This document shows positions 34,795-43,639 of a stretch of 59,089 nt of DNA, piece by piece. Each line of letters starts with the position of its first letter. The stretch's first letter is position 1. The stretch covers positions 1,506,214 to 1,565,302 of the forward strand of contig NZ_LT629850.1 of assembly GCF_900106845.1 (NCBI RefSeq), written 5' to 3'. Below the pieces are notes generated by a model that worked only from the letters and a program-made list of their open reading frames with translations, had not been told where the DNA came from and made no database searches. The stretch comes from Romboutsia timonensis. Its GTDB lineage: Bacteria > Bacillota > Clostridia > Peptostreptococcales > Peptostreptococcaceae. Made by a program: the position numbers and the translations under genes.

Positions 34795-35367
34795 TTAAAA
34801 ATTCTTTTTACTTTCTGTAAATTCATAAACATCCATTAATGCTTCTCCAAATCTTTGGTAATGAACAATTTCTCTTTGACCTAAAAATCTTAAAATATCT
34901 TTAAGGTCTGGATCATCTGTTAAGTTAATTAGTTGGTAATAAGTAGCTAATGCTTTTTGTTCTGCTGCCATATCTTCATGTAAGTCTGTAACAGAATCTC
35001 CAAATACATTAATATAAGCTGTAGTAAAGTTTACACCATTTGCATCTACTGGTTGAAGTCCATGTCCAAAAGTAGCATAATTAGGTCCAAGTCCAGCTTC
35101 TTTAAGTTCTTCAGGAGTACAATCTTTCATTAATTGATATAATATAGCTGAAATAATCTCAACATGAGCCATTTCTTCTGTACCTATGTCAGTCAAAAGT
35201 GCTCTAGTTTTACCAGTTGGCATAGTATATCTTTGTTGAAGATATCTAAGAGCTGCTGCTAATTCACCATTAGGTCCACCTAATTGAGTCATTATATATT
35301 TAGCCATTTTCGGATCTGAATTTTTCAAATTAACTGGATATTCTAATGTTTTTTGATAAACCCACAT
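34795..35367 (-). CDS. cotJC: Spore coat protein CotJC (manganese catalase fold)
   Basis: CotJC is a 190-aa ferritin-like protein of the manganese catalase superfamily found in the inner spore coat. Metal ligand regions are seen in LGGPNGELAAALRYL, IGTEEMAHVEII (Glu-x-x-His) and REIVHYQRFGEAL. It is last in the cotJA-cotJB-cotJC operon. Such proteins are made in the mother cell, usually under SigE and SigK control; I could not identify a convincing promoter. The start has AAAGGAGGAATAAAT. Confidence 0.95.
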   Translation of the reverse strand: MWVYQKTLEYPVNLKNSDPKMAKYIMTQLGGPNGELAAALRYLQQRYTMPTGKTRALLTDIGTEEMAHVEIISAILYQLMKDCTPEELKEAGLGPNYATFGHGLQPVDANGVNFTTAYINVFGDSVTDLHEDMAAEQKALATYYQLINLTDDPDLKDILRFLGQREIVHYQRFGEALMDVYEFTESKKNF

Positions 35368-35409
35368 CTATTTATTCCTCCTTTAATTTTTATATTTTTA
35401 ACTTTATTT

Positions 35410-35673
35410 CTATTTATAAAACTCATTATCCCATGGCCATGGATTATCAACCCATTCCCATTGATAACAATCTGGAACATATCCAAAATTAGTTAATGGT
35501 CCATAGAAATTTTCATATTCATACTTAGCATCTTGGAATTTTTCAAAATACATATTGTATTCACATAAAGCATCTTCATCATCAGGATTATTATCTAGAT
35601 ATAAATTTAACTCTATACAAGCAAAGTGATATTCTAAAATTTGATTTAAAAGATCTCTTCTATCTGATTCCAT
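35410..35673 (-). CDS. cotJB: Spore coat protein CotJB
   Basis: This is the 87-aa middle gene of the cotJ operon. Typical features are RDLLNQILEYHFACIELNLY and the Trp/Pro-rich tail YQWEWVDNPWPWDNEFYK. It is thought to help assemble CotJC in the coat. It has an AAGGAGTGTATAGACAAGT region before the ATG and lies 20 bases after cotJA. Confidence 0.93.
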   Translation of the reverse strand: MESDRRDLLNQILEYHFACIELNLYLDNNPDDEDALCEYNMYFEKFQDAKYEYENFYGPLTNFGYVPDCYQWEWVDNPWPWDNEFYK

Positions 35674-35693
35674 ACTTGTCTATACACTCCTTT

Positions 35694-35891
35694 TTACTTT
35701 ACTCTGTTCATAGGATTTTCATATAACCAGTCATTATAATTATTTGACTCAACTAAATCTAACTCAGGAAATAGTGTTCCTTTTTTTAATGCAATACTTG
35801 GATCAAAAGTTTCTCCATAAATTTGTCTATTAACATATGGTCTTGCTAATTCTAGCCCACAGTTTTGTTCAATATCTCTTTTATTATCCAT
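35694..35891 (-). CDS. cotJA: Spore coat protein CotJA
   Basis: The 65-aa protein begins MDNKRDIEQNCGLELARPYV and has the CotJA core RQIYGETFDPSIALKKGTLFPELD. It is the first gene of the operon, with AAGGAGGAAATCT before the ATG. The 404 bases to prfC on the other side hold both divergent promoters; apart from short dyads in the AT-rich DNA nothing else is visible there. Confidence 0.93.
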   Translation of the reverse strand: MDNKRDIEQNCGLELARPYVNRQIYGETFDPSIALKKGTLFPELDLVESNNYNDWLYENPMNRVK

Positions 35892-36295
35892 AGATTTCCT
35901 CCTTAATCTTTTAATATAGTTATTAAAGCTTTAAATTAAATAAAGACAAAATTACCTTGGTATTTTTATCAAAATACTTTTTCGATAATTTTCGACACCT
36001 TTATCTAATATATACTATGGATACTATTTTATATTTGTTACTATATTTTGATTAAATTAAAGTAGTATTTTACAAGTCTTTTTTACTTGTGGCTACTTTA
36101 AAGGGTGGGAAGTTCAAATTTTTTCTTTTATTATATTTCATTTTATATAAATCTTACTTGTTAACATTAAAATTGTGCATTTAAAAGTATCTTTACTTTT
36201 AATATTGACAGTTTTTAAATAAAGTTATAATATCAATAAGATTATAGCTTTTTATATTTAAATAATCATAAAATTAAAATAAAGGATGATAAAAA

Positions 36296-37894
36296 ATGAC
36301 AGAACAAAATTTAAACTTGGTTGACGAGGTTAAAAGAAGAAGAACCTTTGCAATAATCTCCCATCCCGATGCGGGAAAAACTACATTAACTGAAAAATTC
36401 CTATTATACGGTGGAGCTATTCGTGAAGCAGGTTCAGTTAAATCTAGAAAATCTCAAAAACATGCAGTATCTGACTGGATGGAAATTGAAAAACAAAGAG
36501 GTATATCTGTTGCATCAAGTGTTCTTCAATTTGAATATAATAACTTTTGTATAAATATACTTGATACTCCAGGACATCAAGATTTCAGTGAAGACACATA
36601 TAGAACTCTTATGGCCGCTGACAGTGCTGTAATGGTTATTGACTCTGCTAAAGGAGTTGAGGACCAAACAAAAAAATTATTCCACGTTTGTAAAATGAGA
36701 GGAATTCCAATATTCACATTTATAAACAAAATGGACCGTCAAGGAAAAGACCCATTTGAATTACTTGAAGATATTGAAAATGTTTTAGGAATTCGTTCTT
36801 GTCCAGTAAACTGGCCAATAGGTTCTGGTAAAGACTTCAAAGGTGTATTTAACCGTCATAAAAACCAAATAGAGCTATTTGATGATGGTAACCACGGACA
36901 ATCTATAGCTAACTCTATAACTGGTGAAGTATCTGATGAAAAGTTTAATACTTTATTAGGTAATGCTCTTCACAAAAAATTACTAGAGGATATTGAACTT
37001 TTAGATATTGCAGGGGATAACTTTGATTTAGAAAAAATATTAAGTGGTGAATTAACTCCTGTATTTTTCGGAAGTGCCCTTACTAACTTTGGTGTTGAGC
37101 CATTTTTAGAATCATTCCTAGAAATAACACCACCACCAACTCCTCGTAGCAGTAACTTAGGTGATATAGATCCTAACTCTAATAACTTCTCAGGATTTAT
37201 ATTTAAGATACAAGCTAATATGGATAAAAACCATAGAGATAGAATAGCTTTCCTTAGAATTTGCTCTGGTAAGTTCGAAAAAGGTATGTCAGTAACTCAT
37301 GTACAAAGAAACAAAAAGATTAAGCTTTCACAACCTCAACAATTCGTTGCACAAGACCGTGTTATAATAGATTCTGCTTACCCAGGTGATATAATAGGTA
37401 TACACGACCCTGGAATATTTAATATTGGGGATACATTAAGTGAAAAACAATCAAACTTACAATACACTGGTATACCACAATTTGCTCCTGAACACTTTGC
37501 AAGAATATCTACAAAAAATGCTCTTAAGAGAAAGCAATTTGTAAAAGGTCTTACTCAATTATCAGAAGAAGGTGCTATACAAATATTCAAAGAACCTAAC
37601 TTTGGTATGGAAGAACTTATTGTAGGAGTTGTTGGAGTTTTACAATTTGAAGTTTTAGAATATCGTCTAAAACAAGAATATGGTGTTGATATAATAATGA
37701 ATCCACTACCTTACCGTTATATACGTTGGATTGAGCATGGTTCTGTTAAATCAGATAGAATTTCAATGCCAATGGATACTATACTTGTTGAAGATAAAAA
37801 TAGAACTCAAGCAGTATTATTACAAAATGAGTGGTCTATCAGACATTTAGTTGAAAGAAATGAAGGTATAGTTTTAAAAGAAACTTCTTTATAA
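36296..37894 (+). CDS. prfC: Peptide chain release factor 3
   Basis: RF3 is a GTPase that removes RF1 or RF2 from the ribosome after termination. The G motifs are SHPDAGKTTLTEK (G1), the G2 region KQRGISVASS, DTPGHQDFSEDTYRTL (G3) and INKMDRQGKDPFELL (G4, NKMD). The remainder matches RF3 domains II and III through to RHLVERNEGIVLKE. At 532 residues it is full length. It is monocistronic, transcribed away from cotJ, with AAAGGATG before the ATG. Confidence 0.97.
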   Translation: MTEQNLNLVDEVKRRRTFAIISHPDAGKTTLTEKFLLYGGAIREAGSVKSRKSQKHAVSDWMEIEKQRGISVASSVLQFEYNNFCINILDTPGHQDFSEDTYRTLMAADSAVMVIDSAKGVEDQTKKLFHVCKMRGIPIFTFINKMDRQGKDPFELLEDIENVLGIRSCPVNWPIGSGKDFKGVFNRHKNQIELFDDGNHGQSIANSITGEVSDEKFNTLLGNALHKKLLEDIELLDIAGDNFDLEKILSGELTPVFFGSALTNFGVEPFLESFLEITPPPTPRSSNLGDIDPNSNNFSGFIFKIQANMDKNHRDRIAFLRICSGKFEKGMSVTHVQRNKKIKLSQPQQFVAQDRVIIDSAYPGDIIGIHDPGIFNIGDTLSEKQSNLQYTGIPQFAPEHFARISTKNALKRKQFVKGLTQLSEEGAIQIFKEPNFGMEELIVGVVGVLQFEVLEYRLKQEYGVDIIMNPLPYRYIRWIEHGSVKSDRISMPMDTILVEDKNRTQAVLLQNEWSIRHLVERNEGIVLKETSL

Positions 37895-37937
37895 GATAAA
37901 TTTATATACAGTGAAATAATTTAATAAATGTAATTAT

Positions 37938-38140
37938 AAAAAATTCGCTTCGCTTGAGCGACGTGTCGGCGAAACATTTCATGTCGCCAACGACTTCGTC
38001 CGTTGCTCGAGCCACTGCGTGGGCGAAGCATTTCAAAATCTTTTTTACGCTCAAAACCAGTTGATTGATATTACTTACATTCAGAAGTTATCCACATTTT
38101 TTAAATATTATAATATCCTTATATGTAGAAAAGTAAAAAA
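37938..38140 (+). repeat. Dispersed composite repeat, copy 5
   Basis: The left module is full length (AAAAAATTCGCTTCGCTTGA to GGGCGAAGCATTTC) and almost identical to copy 2. The right module starts TTTTTTACGC at 38041 and contains TTATCCACA at 38088-38096, but its right inverted repeat has decayed (ATATGTAGAAAAGTAAAAAA). Just after it is a short tandem CTTGGT run (38171-38190). Confidence 0.9.
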
Positions 38141-38266
38141 AAGGAACACTATCTAAACTATATATCTGGGCTTGGTCTTGGTCTTGGTCTCTCTCTTGAT
38201 TATTTACTTACTCTACTCTTGAAGTTATACTTTAATTATAGTTTTTATAAGATAAGGAGAGTTATT

Positions 38267-38518
38267 ATGATGAATAAAGAAAAGTGTTCTTGTTGTAATA
38301 GTAGTAGTAATAATGATGTTATAATCGGTCAATATGTATGTTATTGTAATCAAGTGACTGAAGATGATATTAAAGATGCAATAGAACAAGGAGCTGAAAC
38401 TGTACAAGAAGTTATAAAAAAAACAGGAGCAATGAAAGATAGTAATTGTGCTGTAAATAATCCAAAAGGTACTTGTTGTTATTCTGATATTGTTTATGTA
38501 TTTAATAAGTACAAATAG
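38267..38518 (+). CDS. BFD-like [2Fe-2S] protein
   Basis: The chosen start is the ATG at 38267 after AAGGAGA; an ATG follows directly. The 83-84-aa product has a Cys-rich head (EKCSCCNSSSNN) and a BFD-like [2Fe-2S] domain: YVCYCNQVTEDDIKDAIEQG then a helix and DSNCAVNNPKGTCC, giving the Cys-x-Cys plus two further Cys set. Such small proteins carry electrons or clusters. Operon partners are absent; a terminator follows at 38554. Confidence 0.85.
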   Translation: MMNKEKCSCCNSSSNNDVIIGQYVCYCNQVTEDDIKDAIEQGAETVQEVIKKTGAMKDSNCAVNNPKGTCCYSDIVYVFNKYK

Positions 38519-38553
38519 ATTAAAAAAATGATATTTAAATTTAAGAATAGCGT

Positions 38554-38590
38554 AAAAAATAGAACCTTGTAATTTAAGGTTCTATTTTTA
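38554..38590 (+). terminator. Terminator after the BFD-like gene
   Basis: AAAATAGAACCTT pairs with AAGGTTCTATTTT around a 6-8-nt loop. Bases 38591-38855 beyond it are AT-rich with no gene. Confidence 0.8.
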
Positions 38591-38855
38591 TTTATCTATA
38601 AAACTACAAATAATACTTTTTAAATATACCTTATGTTTAATATTACATTTTAACATAGGATATATTTTATTATATTTATATTTTTTAGTATTTTTTCTAC
38701 TTGATAATTATTTAATATTCCTTTTAAATTAATCTGTTGTACTAGTTATTTTACTACACCTATTAATATTTATATATAAACTTTTCTAACTATTAAAATA
38801 TGCTTTGTTATTTTGAGCAAATCAAATTAACTAACATAGTTAGTTTATATAAAAT

Positions 38856-40103
38856 TTATTTAAATTTATTCATTAACATTTGTATATTATTTTGATGTGC
38901 TGTATCTAATTTATTAGAACTATGAGTTTTAGAATTTAAAAAGTGTATATCTACATGTCCATCTGCACCATTATTCTTTACAGAATCATAATTTATTCCA
39001 TCTCCATAATTATCACTTCTATTTTTGCTTGTATATTCTCTTGCTGGTTCACTATCTAATCCTGCATGAGGCATACCAGTCATTGAAGCTCCATATACTT
39101 TTCCATTAACATGAACTAATACAGGTCTTCTAGTCCAACTAAATCCACCCCATATACTCTTCATTGTAGCTGTATCTGCTGCAGTAAGAGGCTCTACATC
39201 AGCATGATTTGTTCCACCAGTTCTTATTAATTTAAATTTCTTTCCAGTATTATAATCTTCAACAGTAAAAGCATTGTTTAAATTTGATGCATAATCATCT
39301 CTTACTAATATGTTTTTTCCTTCTTTAAACCAATCTGGGAATAACACTTCTCCCTGTGTTTCAGGTTTAGTATTTTCTATTGGATTTGTAGTTGATAAAT
39401 ATTGACTACTCATATATCCAGTTTTTCCATTATACATTATTTTAGACCAATTACCACTACTACTTATATACTCTACTTTGTTTCCTTTGTTTAATTTCAT
39501 AATAGATGTATATGAAGTTGATGGTCCTGTTCTAACATTAACTGAATTACCTGTTACATATTTTGTTATATATGTATTATCATCAGTATTTGCTTTATCT
39601 GATACATATTTACTAAATACATATCCTACTGTTCCATTATAATTAACTTTTACCCAATCATTTTCTTTTGATATAAACTCAACTTTTGTTCCTTTGTTAA
39701 AGCTTCTTATAACAGAATAATTTGTTCCAGGCCCTTTTCTAAAGTTTACTGAATTTCCTGTTATTTGTCTTATATCAGTAGATGTAGAAGTTGTTGAAAC
39801 TGACTTTATATAAGTGTTGCTAATATATCCCTCTTTTTCATTGTATCTAACTTTAGACCAATTACCGCTACTACTTATATACTCTACTTTATCTCCTTTA
39901 TTTAATTTCATTATAGATTTATATGAAGTTGATGGTCCTGTTCTAACGTTAACTGAGTTACCTGTTACTTCCATATAAGTAATTGTTCTAACTATATTAT
40001 TCGATGTTGTTTTTGTTTCTAATGCATCTACATTATATCCGCTACCCATTATGTGCATCGAGGCTAACGTTATTGCCAATATGTTTCTTTTTAGATGTTT
40101 CAT
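38856..40103 (-). CDS. Secreted protein with three SH3 repeats and an uncharacterised C-terminal domain
   Basis: A signal peptide (NILAITLASMHIMGSGYNVD) leads into three bacterial SH3 repeats at about residues 44-105, 112-170 and 183-240, each with the NVRTGPSTSYKSIMKLNKG-type or NFRKGPGTNYSVIRSFNKG pattern. The last 160 residues form a conserved-looking globular domain with TGGTNHADVEPLTAAD, GMPHAGLDSEPAREY, and a final HVDIHFLNSKTH followed by TAHQ. The His-x-Asp and repeated His/Asp residues hint at a metal site like that of cell-wall peptidases. SH3 repeats suggest binding to peptidoglycan. The function of the C-terminal domain is not assigned. Confidence 0.87.
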   Translation of the reverse strand: MKHLKRNILAITLASMHIMGSGYNVDALETKTTSNNIVRTITYMEVTGNSVNVRTGPSTSYKSIMKLNKGDKVEYISSSGNWSKVRYNEKEGYISNTYIKSVSTTSTSTDIRQITGNSVNFRKGPGTNYSVIRSFNKGTKVEFISKENDWVKVNYNGTVGYVFSKYVSDKANTDDNTYITKYVTGNSVNVRTGPSTSYTSIMKLNKGNKVEYISSSGNWSKIMYNGKTGYMSSQYLSTTNPIENTKPETQGEVLFPDWFKEGKNILVRDDYASNLNNAFTVEDYNTGKKFKLIRTGGTNHADVEPLTAADTATMKSIWGGFSWTRRPVLVHVNGKVYGASMTGMPHAGLDSEPAREYTSKNRSDNYGDGINYDSVKNNGADGHVDIHFLNSKTHSSNKLDTAHQNNIQMLMNKFK

Positions 40104-40242
40104 TTATACTGTCTCCTTATCCATAGTTGTCCTTTTAAATATATTATTATAAATATATTAGTATTTCTACATTTATCGACAGATTGGCATTAATTTCATT
40201 TATTGGTATGGTTTATTATGGTAAATTTTTTATATAATATAA

Positions 40243-40280
40243 AAATAAGGCACTAAACAATTAAGTCTAGTGCCTTATTT
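40243..40280 (-). terminator. Terminator downstream of the catalase pseudogene
   Basis: AAATAAGGCACTA pairs with TAGTGCCTTATTT around a 12-nt loop. Read leftward it would end transcripts from the pseudogene at 40527; the 250 bases between are AT-rich and empty. Confidence 0.75.
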
Positions 40281-40526
40281 AATAAATTTCCCATTACGTT
40301 AGAAGAATTTGGAGGGAAATCTATTAACTGTATTTTATTATATTTTTTATATTTTGTCCATACAACTTCGACATTTTTTTACATTTCATTGTGTATTTTG
40401 CATACTTTCCTTTAACTAAAATGATATTTTGTTAAAAACCAGTATTATTTTCCAGTATCATTTTATTAATATTATATTAAAATAAAAAAGAACCCTACAA
40501 GAGAGTTCTATTAATTAAATTCATAT

Positions 40527-40995
40527 TTATTTTTTTATAGGAGTTTCAAAAGATGGTGGATTAATATCTATTTTAGTATCATGATCATGAGGTCCTGGAC
40601 TTGATAAATCAAAGTATAACTTAGAATCTTCTGTAATACCAAAATCTTTATTTGAACCTGTGTTTTTAACTTTATTTAATGCATCTCTAAATAAAGCATT
40701 ATGAGCTTCTTCTCTATTAAGTAAAAAGTCTATAGTCTCACGAACGTATTTATCTTCAATTTGTCTATATAAGTATTCATAAACAACCTTAGCTCTTTGT
40801 TCTGATGCTATATTAGATAGTAAATCAGCAACTAAATCCCCTGTAACAGTTACATAATCTGCTGTCCATGGTGCACCAGATGAGTTTATTAAAACAGGAG
40901 ATAAACCACAGTTGCTCTTGCATTAAAACTGCATATTGAGGATTTGGTCTTTCTACTTTTACTTCTCTTAGTAAGGCCTTATCGTGTTTAAACAT
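40527..40995 (-). pseudogene. Manganese catalase pseudogene with internal deletion
   Basis: From the ATG at 40995 (site CGGAGGTATAAG) the frame encodes KALLREVKVERPNPQYAVLM and QEQL, the start of a manganese catalase, then shifts and stops. In another frame from about 40910 the C-terminal half is intact (GLSPVLINSSGAPWTADYVT, LLSNIASEQRAKVVYEYL, LLNREEAHNALFRDALNKV) down to a TAA at 40527. Roughly 60-80 residues, including the first metal-ligand helices, are missing at the junction and the frame is lost. A related CotJC of similar fold is intact at 34795. Confidence 0.88.
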
Positions 40996-41097
40996 AAATT
41001 CTTATACCTCCGCTTATTTTAATTTAGTTTTATGTTTCCCTGAATAAAGCCCAATATTCAAATTAAAATTTCTTAATAATAATATTTAATTACTAAT

Positions 41098-41991
41098 CTA
41101 TTTATTTTCAACAGCTACCTTTGCCATTGATATAGCTCCTTCTTTAGTCTTATTCCCACAAATAAATAAAGCTGGATGACAGAATGTACAATTCTCTATC
41201 CCTGTAAGTTTAGATAAATCATCATTATTTAATCCACCCCATGTTTTTGGTAAATCTTTTCTAGCAGCAAAGCTATTAGCTTCCTTTGGCACAGTTTGTG
41301 TATACCATGACCCTGTTACATCTTGATATACTACATATAATACATTTTCATTTCTATCAAGTTCAAGTACAGTATCTTTCCATGGAACTGATTTTTCTAA
41401 TACTAAAATATGAGATTCTTTTACATTTTGTTTTTTAAGTTCATTCTTAATCATTCTATAGTTTTCATAACTATCTACGAATTTCTTTGTTGTTTTATAT
41501 AGTATTTTTTTTGCAAACTCTACTGCCTCAAAAAATCCTTTTTCTATTTCATCTTCTCCAGCACCAGTAGGTATAAAAGTATAGATAATATCACAAAGTG
41601 TCATAATTGGAACTTGACTAGTCATAACATCTACACCATTATCTTGTGCATCTATTTGTTGAATAAGTATAGTATCTACTTTCTCTGCTACCTCTTGTTG
41701 CTCTTTTAAATTAGATAGATCTGGGAATTTTGCATTTATATATGATATACCAAAATCTCTCCATAATAACCCAAATCCACAGTAAGGTATTCCATTTTCT
41801 CTTCTTATTTTATCAACGTGATGGTGATCATACTTCCCATTCCCTACATCTGATACGATATCGCAAGTTTTTAGTAATTCTTCATCTCTTGTTCTTATTA
41901 TTTCTAAATCATTATATATAGACTGCATAAGTGCTACACCGAATACATCATCTGCATGGAAAATTCCATTATGTACTGCCATCCTTTTCAT
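41098..41991 (-). CDS. MYG1-family (UPF0160) DHH-like phosphoesterase/exonuclease
   Basis: The ATG at 41991 (MKRMAVHNGIFHADDVFG) is preferred, with AGAGGTAAAG just upstream; the longer TTG frame adds seven residues. The HNGIFHADD and DVGNGKYDHHH motifs form the metal centre of the MYG1 family, and the C-terminal part has the GLNNDDLSKLTGIENCTFCH segment. About 297 residues. The eukaryotic member is a 3-prime to 5-prime RNA exonuclease; bacterial substrates are not established. It is monocistronic. Confidence 0.9.
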   Translation of the reverse strand: MKRMAVHNGIFHADDVFGVALMQSIYNDLEIIRTRDEELLKTCDIVSDVGNGKYDHHHVDKIRRENGIPYCGFGLLWRDFGISYINAKFPDLSNLKEQQEVAEKVDTILIQQIDAQDNGVDVMTSQVPIMTLCDIIYTFIPTGAGEDEIEKGFFEAVEFAKKILYKTTKKFVDSYENYRMIKNELKKQNVKESHILVLEKSVPWKDTVLELDRNENVLYVVYQDVTGSWYTQTVPKEANSFAARKDLPKTWGGLNNDDLSKLTGIENCTFCHPALFICGNKTKEGAISMAKVAVENK

Positions 41992-42146
41992 TTTCTTTAC
42001 CTCTTTTCTCAAGTTTTTGTAATGCTTAATTTATATAATTAAACTTAATTTAGTTTTTCTGTTTTATATATAATATATTTTATATTACCAAAATTTTTAA
42101 TTTAATATAATCATTAATAATAAAAAATATCCCTATTACTTTTTAC

Positions 42147-42420
42147 CGTTACCATAAAACTTAAATCCTAAACTTTTTTCTAATTAGAGGTAATTTTTCT
42201 TTAATTTTGCCTATTTAGACAACCTCTAAGGTTTTTTCGTCTCTTTGGTAACACTAGCTATTTTCGTTGAAATTTACACATTTCACCCGTTACCAAAGGC
42301 GTTACCAGAGGTGTTACCATAAATTTTTCGGTAACACCTTTTTTTAATAAGCGTTACCAAAGTACTTTTTTTGGTAACGCCTTTGGTAACGCTAAAATAG
42401 GTCTTTGGTAACGCTAAATT
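42147..42420. repeat. Cluster of nested GGTAAC inverted repeats
   Basis: About ten copies of GGTAACRC or its complement lie within 275 bases. CGTTACCAAAGGCGTTACC (42288-42306) is the exact complement of GGTAACGCCTTTGGTAACG (42373-42391). Between them are a hairpin of GGTGTTACC (42310-42318) with GGTAACACC (42330-42338), and a hairpin of GCGTTACCAAA (42351) with TTTGGTAACGC (ending 42380). More single copies lie at about 42149, 42247 and 42405. No gene is present in 41992-43021 apart from this. Confidence 0.8.
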
Positions 42421-42910
42421 TTTATTAAAAAGCTATTTGAGAGCCATCGTATTTTCCAAATTAATTCAAGTTATTTTCTGATATATTATTTATAATTTTG
42501 TAACTTTTATGTTTTCTAAATATATTTATATTGCTATTGAAAACAAGTTTTTAACAGTTTTTGAAGTATCATAATCCACTTATAATTAAAAAATGACCTA
42601 TAAATAGATTACCTTAACTGTCATCTACCGGTTATCAGTTTTTTATATCATCAAATATAACTGATATAGATTATTCTTCATAATCTCGATTTGTAAAAAC
42701 TGCATTCTTAAAAAGTCATGCTACTATAGATAATTATGAAAATTAATTACACTAATATATATGTTAGTAAGTAAAATTTACTAAAGTATATATGTTTTTG
42801 ACTATATTAACCAAATTTTTTACAAGATGATTTTTAAATATTTTGTAATAATTAAATAATAAGGCTATGTTTTAATACAATGTTGAAATTATATAAATTT
42901 TGAATAATAA

Positions 42911-42956
42911 AAAAATCAAGAGCTGTATTTACTTATTCATACAACTCTTGATTTAG
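42911..42956 (-). terminator. Terminator of the sigma/anti-sigma/VanZ group
   Basis: AAATCAAGAG and TGTA pair with TACA and CTCTTGATTT. It lies about 65 bases past the VanZ-type stop codon. Confidence 0.75.
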
Positions 42957-43021
42957 TTCGCATTATATTAAAATTGTTCATCAAACTTATTAATGAATTT
43001 TAGTTGCATACATTGAATGTA

Positions 43022-43621
43022 TTATATTACAAGTTCTTTATCATAATTTAATATATCTTTAAATTTTCCTTTATATGTATACTTAAAAATATACCATGCT
43101 ATAATACCACCTAGCGTATTTAGTATCAAGTCTTCTGTATGAACTGATCTTCCATATGATAATGATAAAATATTCATAAATAATTGAATTAATTCTATTG
43201 ATAATGATATAAGAAAAGATGTCAACATACATAATTTTATACTTCTTAATTTTTCAAATTTAATGCATAAGTAGAATATAAAAGGTGATAGAAGAATTAA
43301 ATTTCCCCCTACATTTCTTATTACACCTTTGACACTGATATTGTTTTTATAATAATCAACAAAAGGGATTAAATTTATATTATACCTCTCTAGTATACTC
43401 ATATTTGATAAATAAGGTATAGTACTTCCTATACGAAGTGGAAAAATAGTTACTCCTATAAGGATGAATAGATATATAACAAATAAATTAGTTATTATCT
43501 CTTTATATAAATTTAATTTATCACCTTTTTTTCTTCTAAATAATAATATTACACCTCTAATTATTATCCATAGTGGTAGTCCTATTATTAATAATATATT
43601 CATTTCAAATATAATTTCCAT
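43022..43621 (-). CDS. VanZ-family membrane protein
   Basis: The 199-aa protein has five membrane helices and the VanZ-like signatures YLFILIGVTIFPLR, RYNINLIPFVDY, NVGGNLILLSPFIFYL and SLSIELIQLFM with DLILNTLGGIIAWYIF. VanZ gives low teicoplanin resistance in enterococci; most chromosomal relatives are of unknown function. It follows the anti-sigma gene by 18 bases and probably belongs to the same regulon. The start site AAGAGGGAACAAG is fair. Confidence 0.9.
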   Translation of the reverse strand: MEIIFEMNILLIIGLPLWIIIRGVILLFRRKKGDKLNLYKEIITNLFVIYLFILIGVTIFPLRIGSTIPYLSNMSILERYNINLIPFVDYYKNNISVKGVIRNVGGNLILLSPFIFYLCIKFEKLRSIKLCMLTSFLISLSIELIQLFMNILSLSYGRSVHTEDLILNTLGGIIAWYIFKYTYKGKFKDILNYDKELVI

Positions 43622-43639
43622 CTTGTTCCCTCTTTATAT

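Noticed and set aside
35892-36295. SigE or SigK promoter before cotJA
   Set aside because: CATA-like boxes occur, but spacing to a -35 was not convincing in AT-rich DNA.
38171-38190. Short CTTGGT tandem run
   Set aside because: Three units only; probably simple sequence without function.
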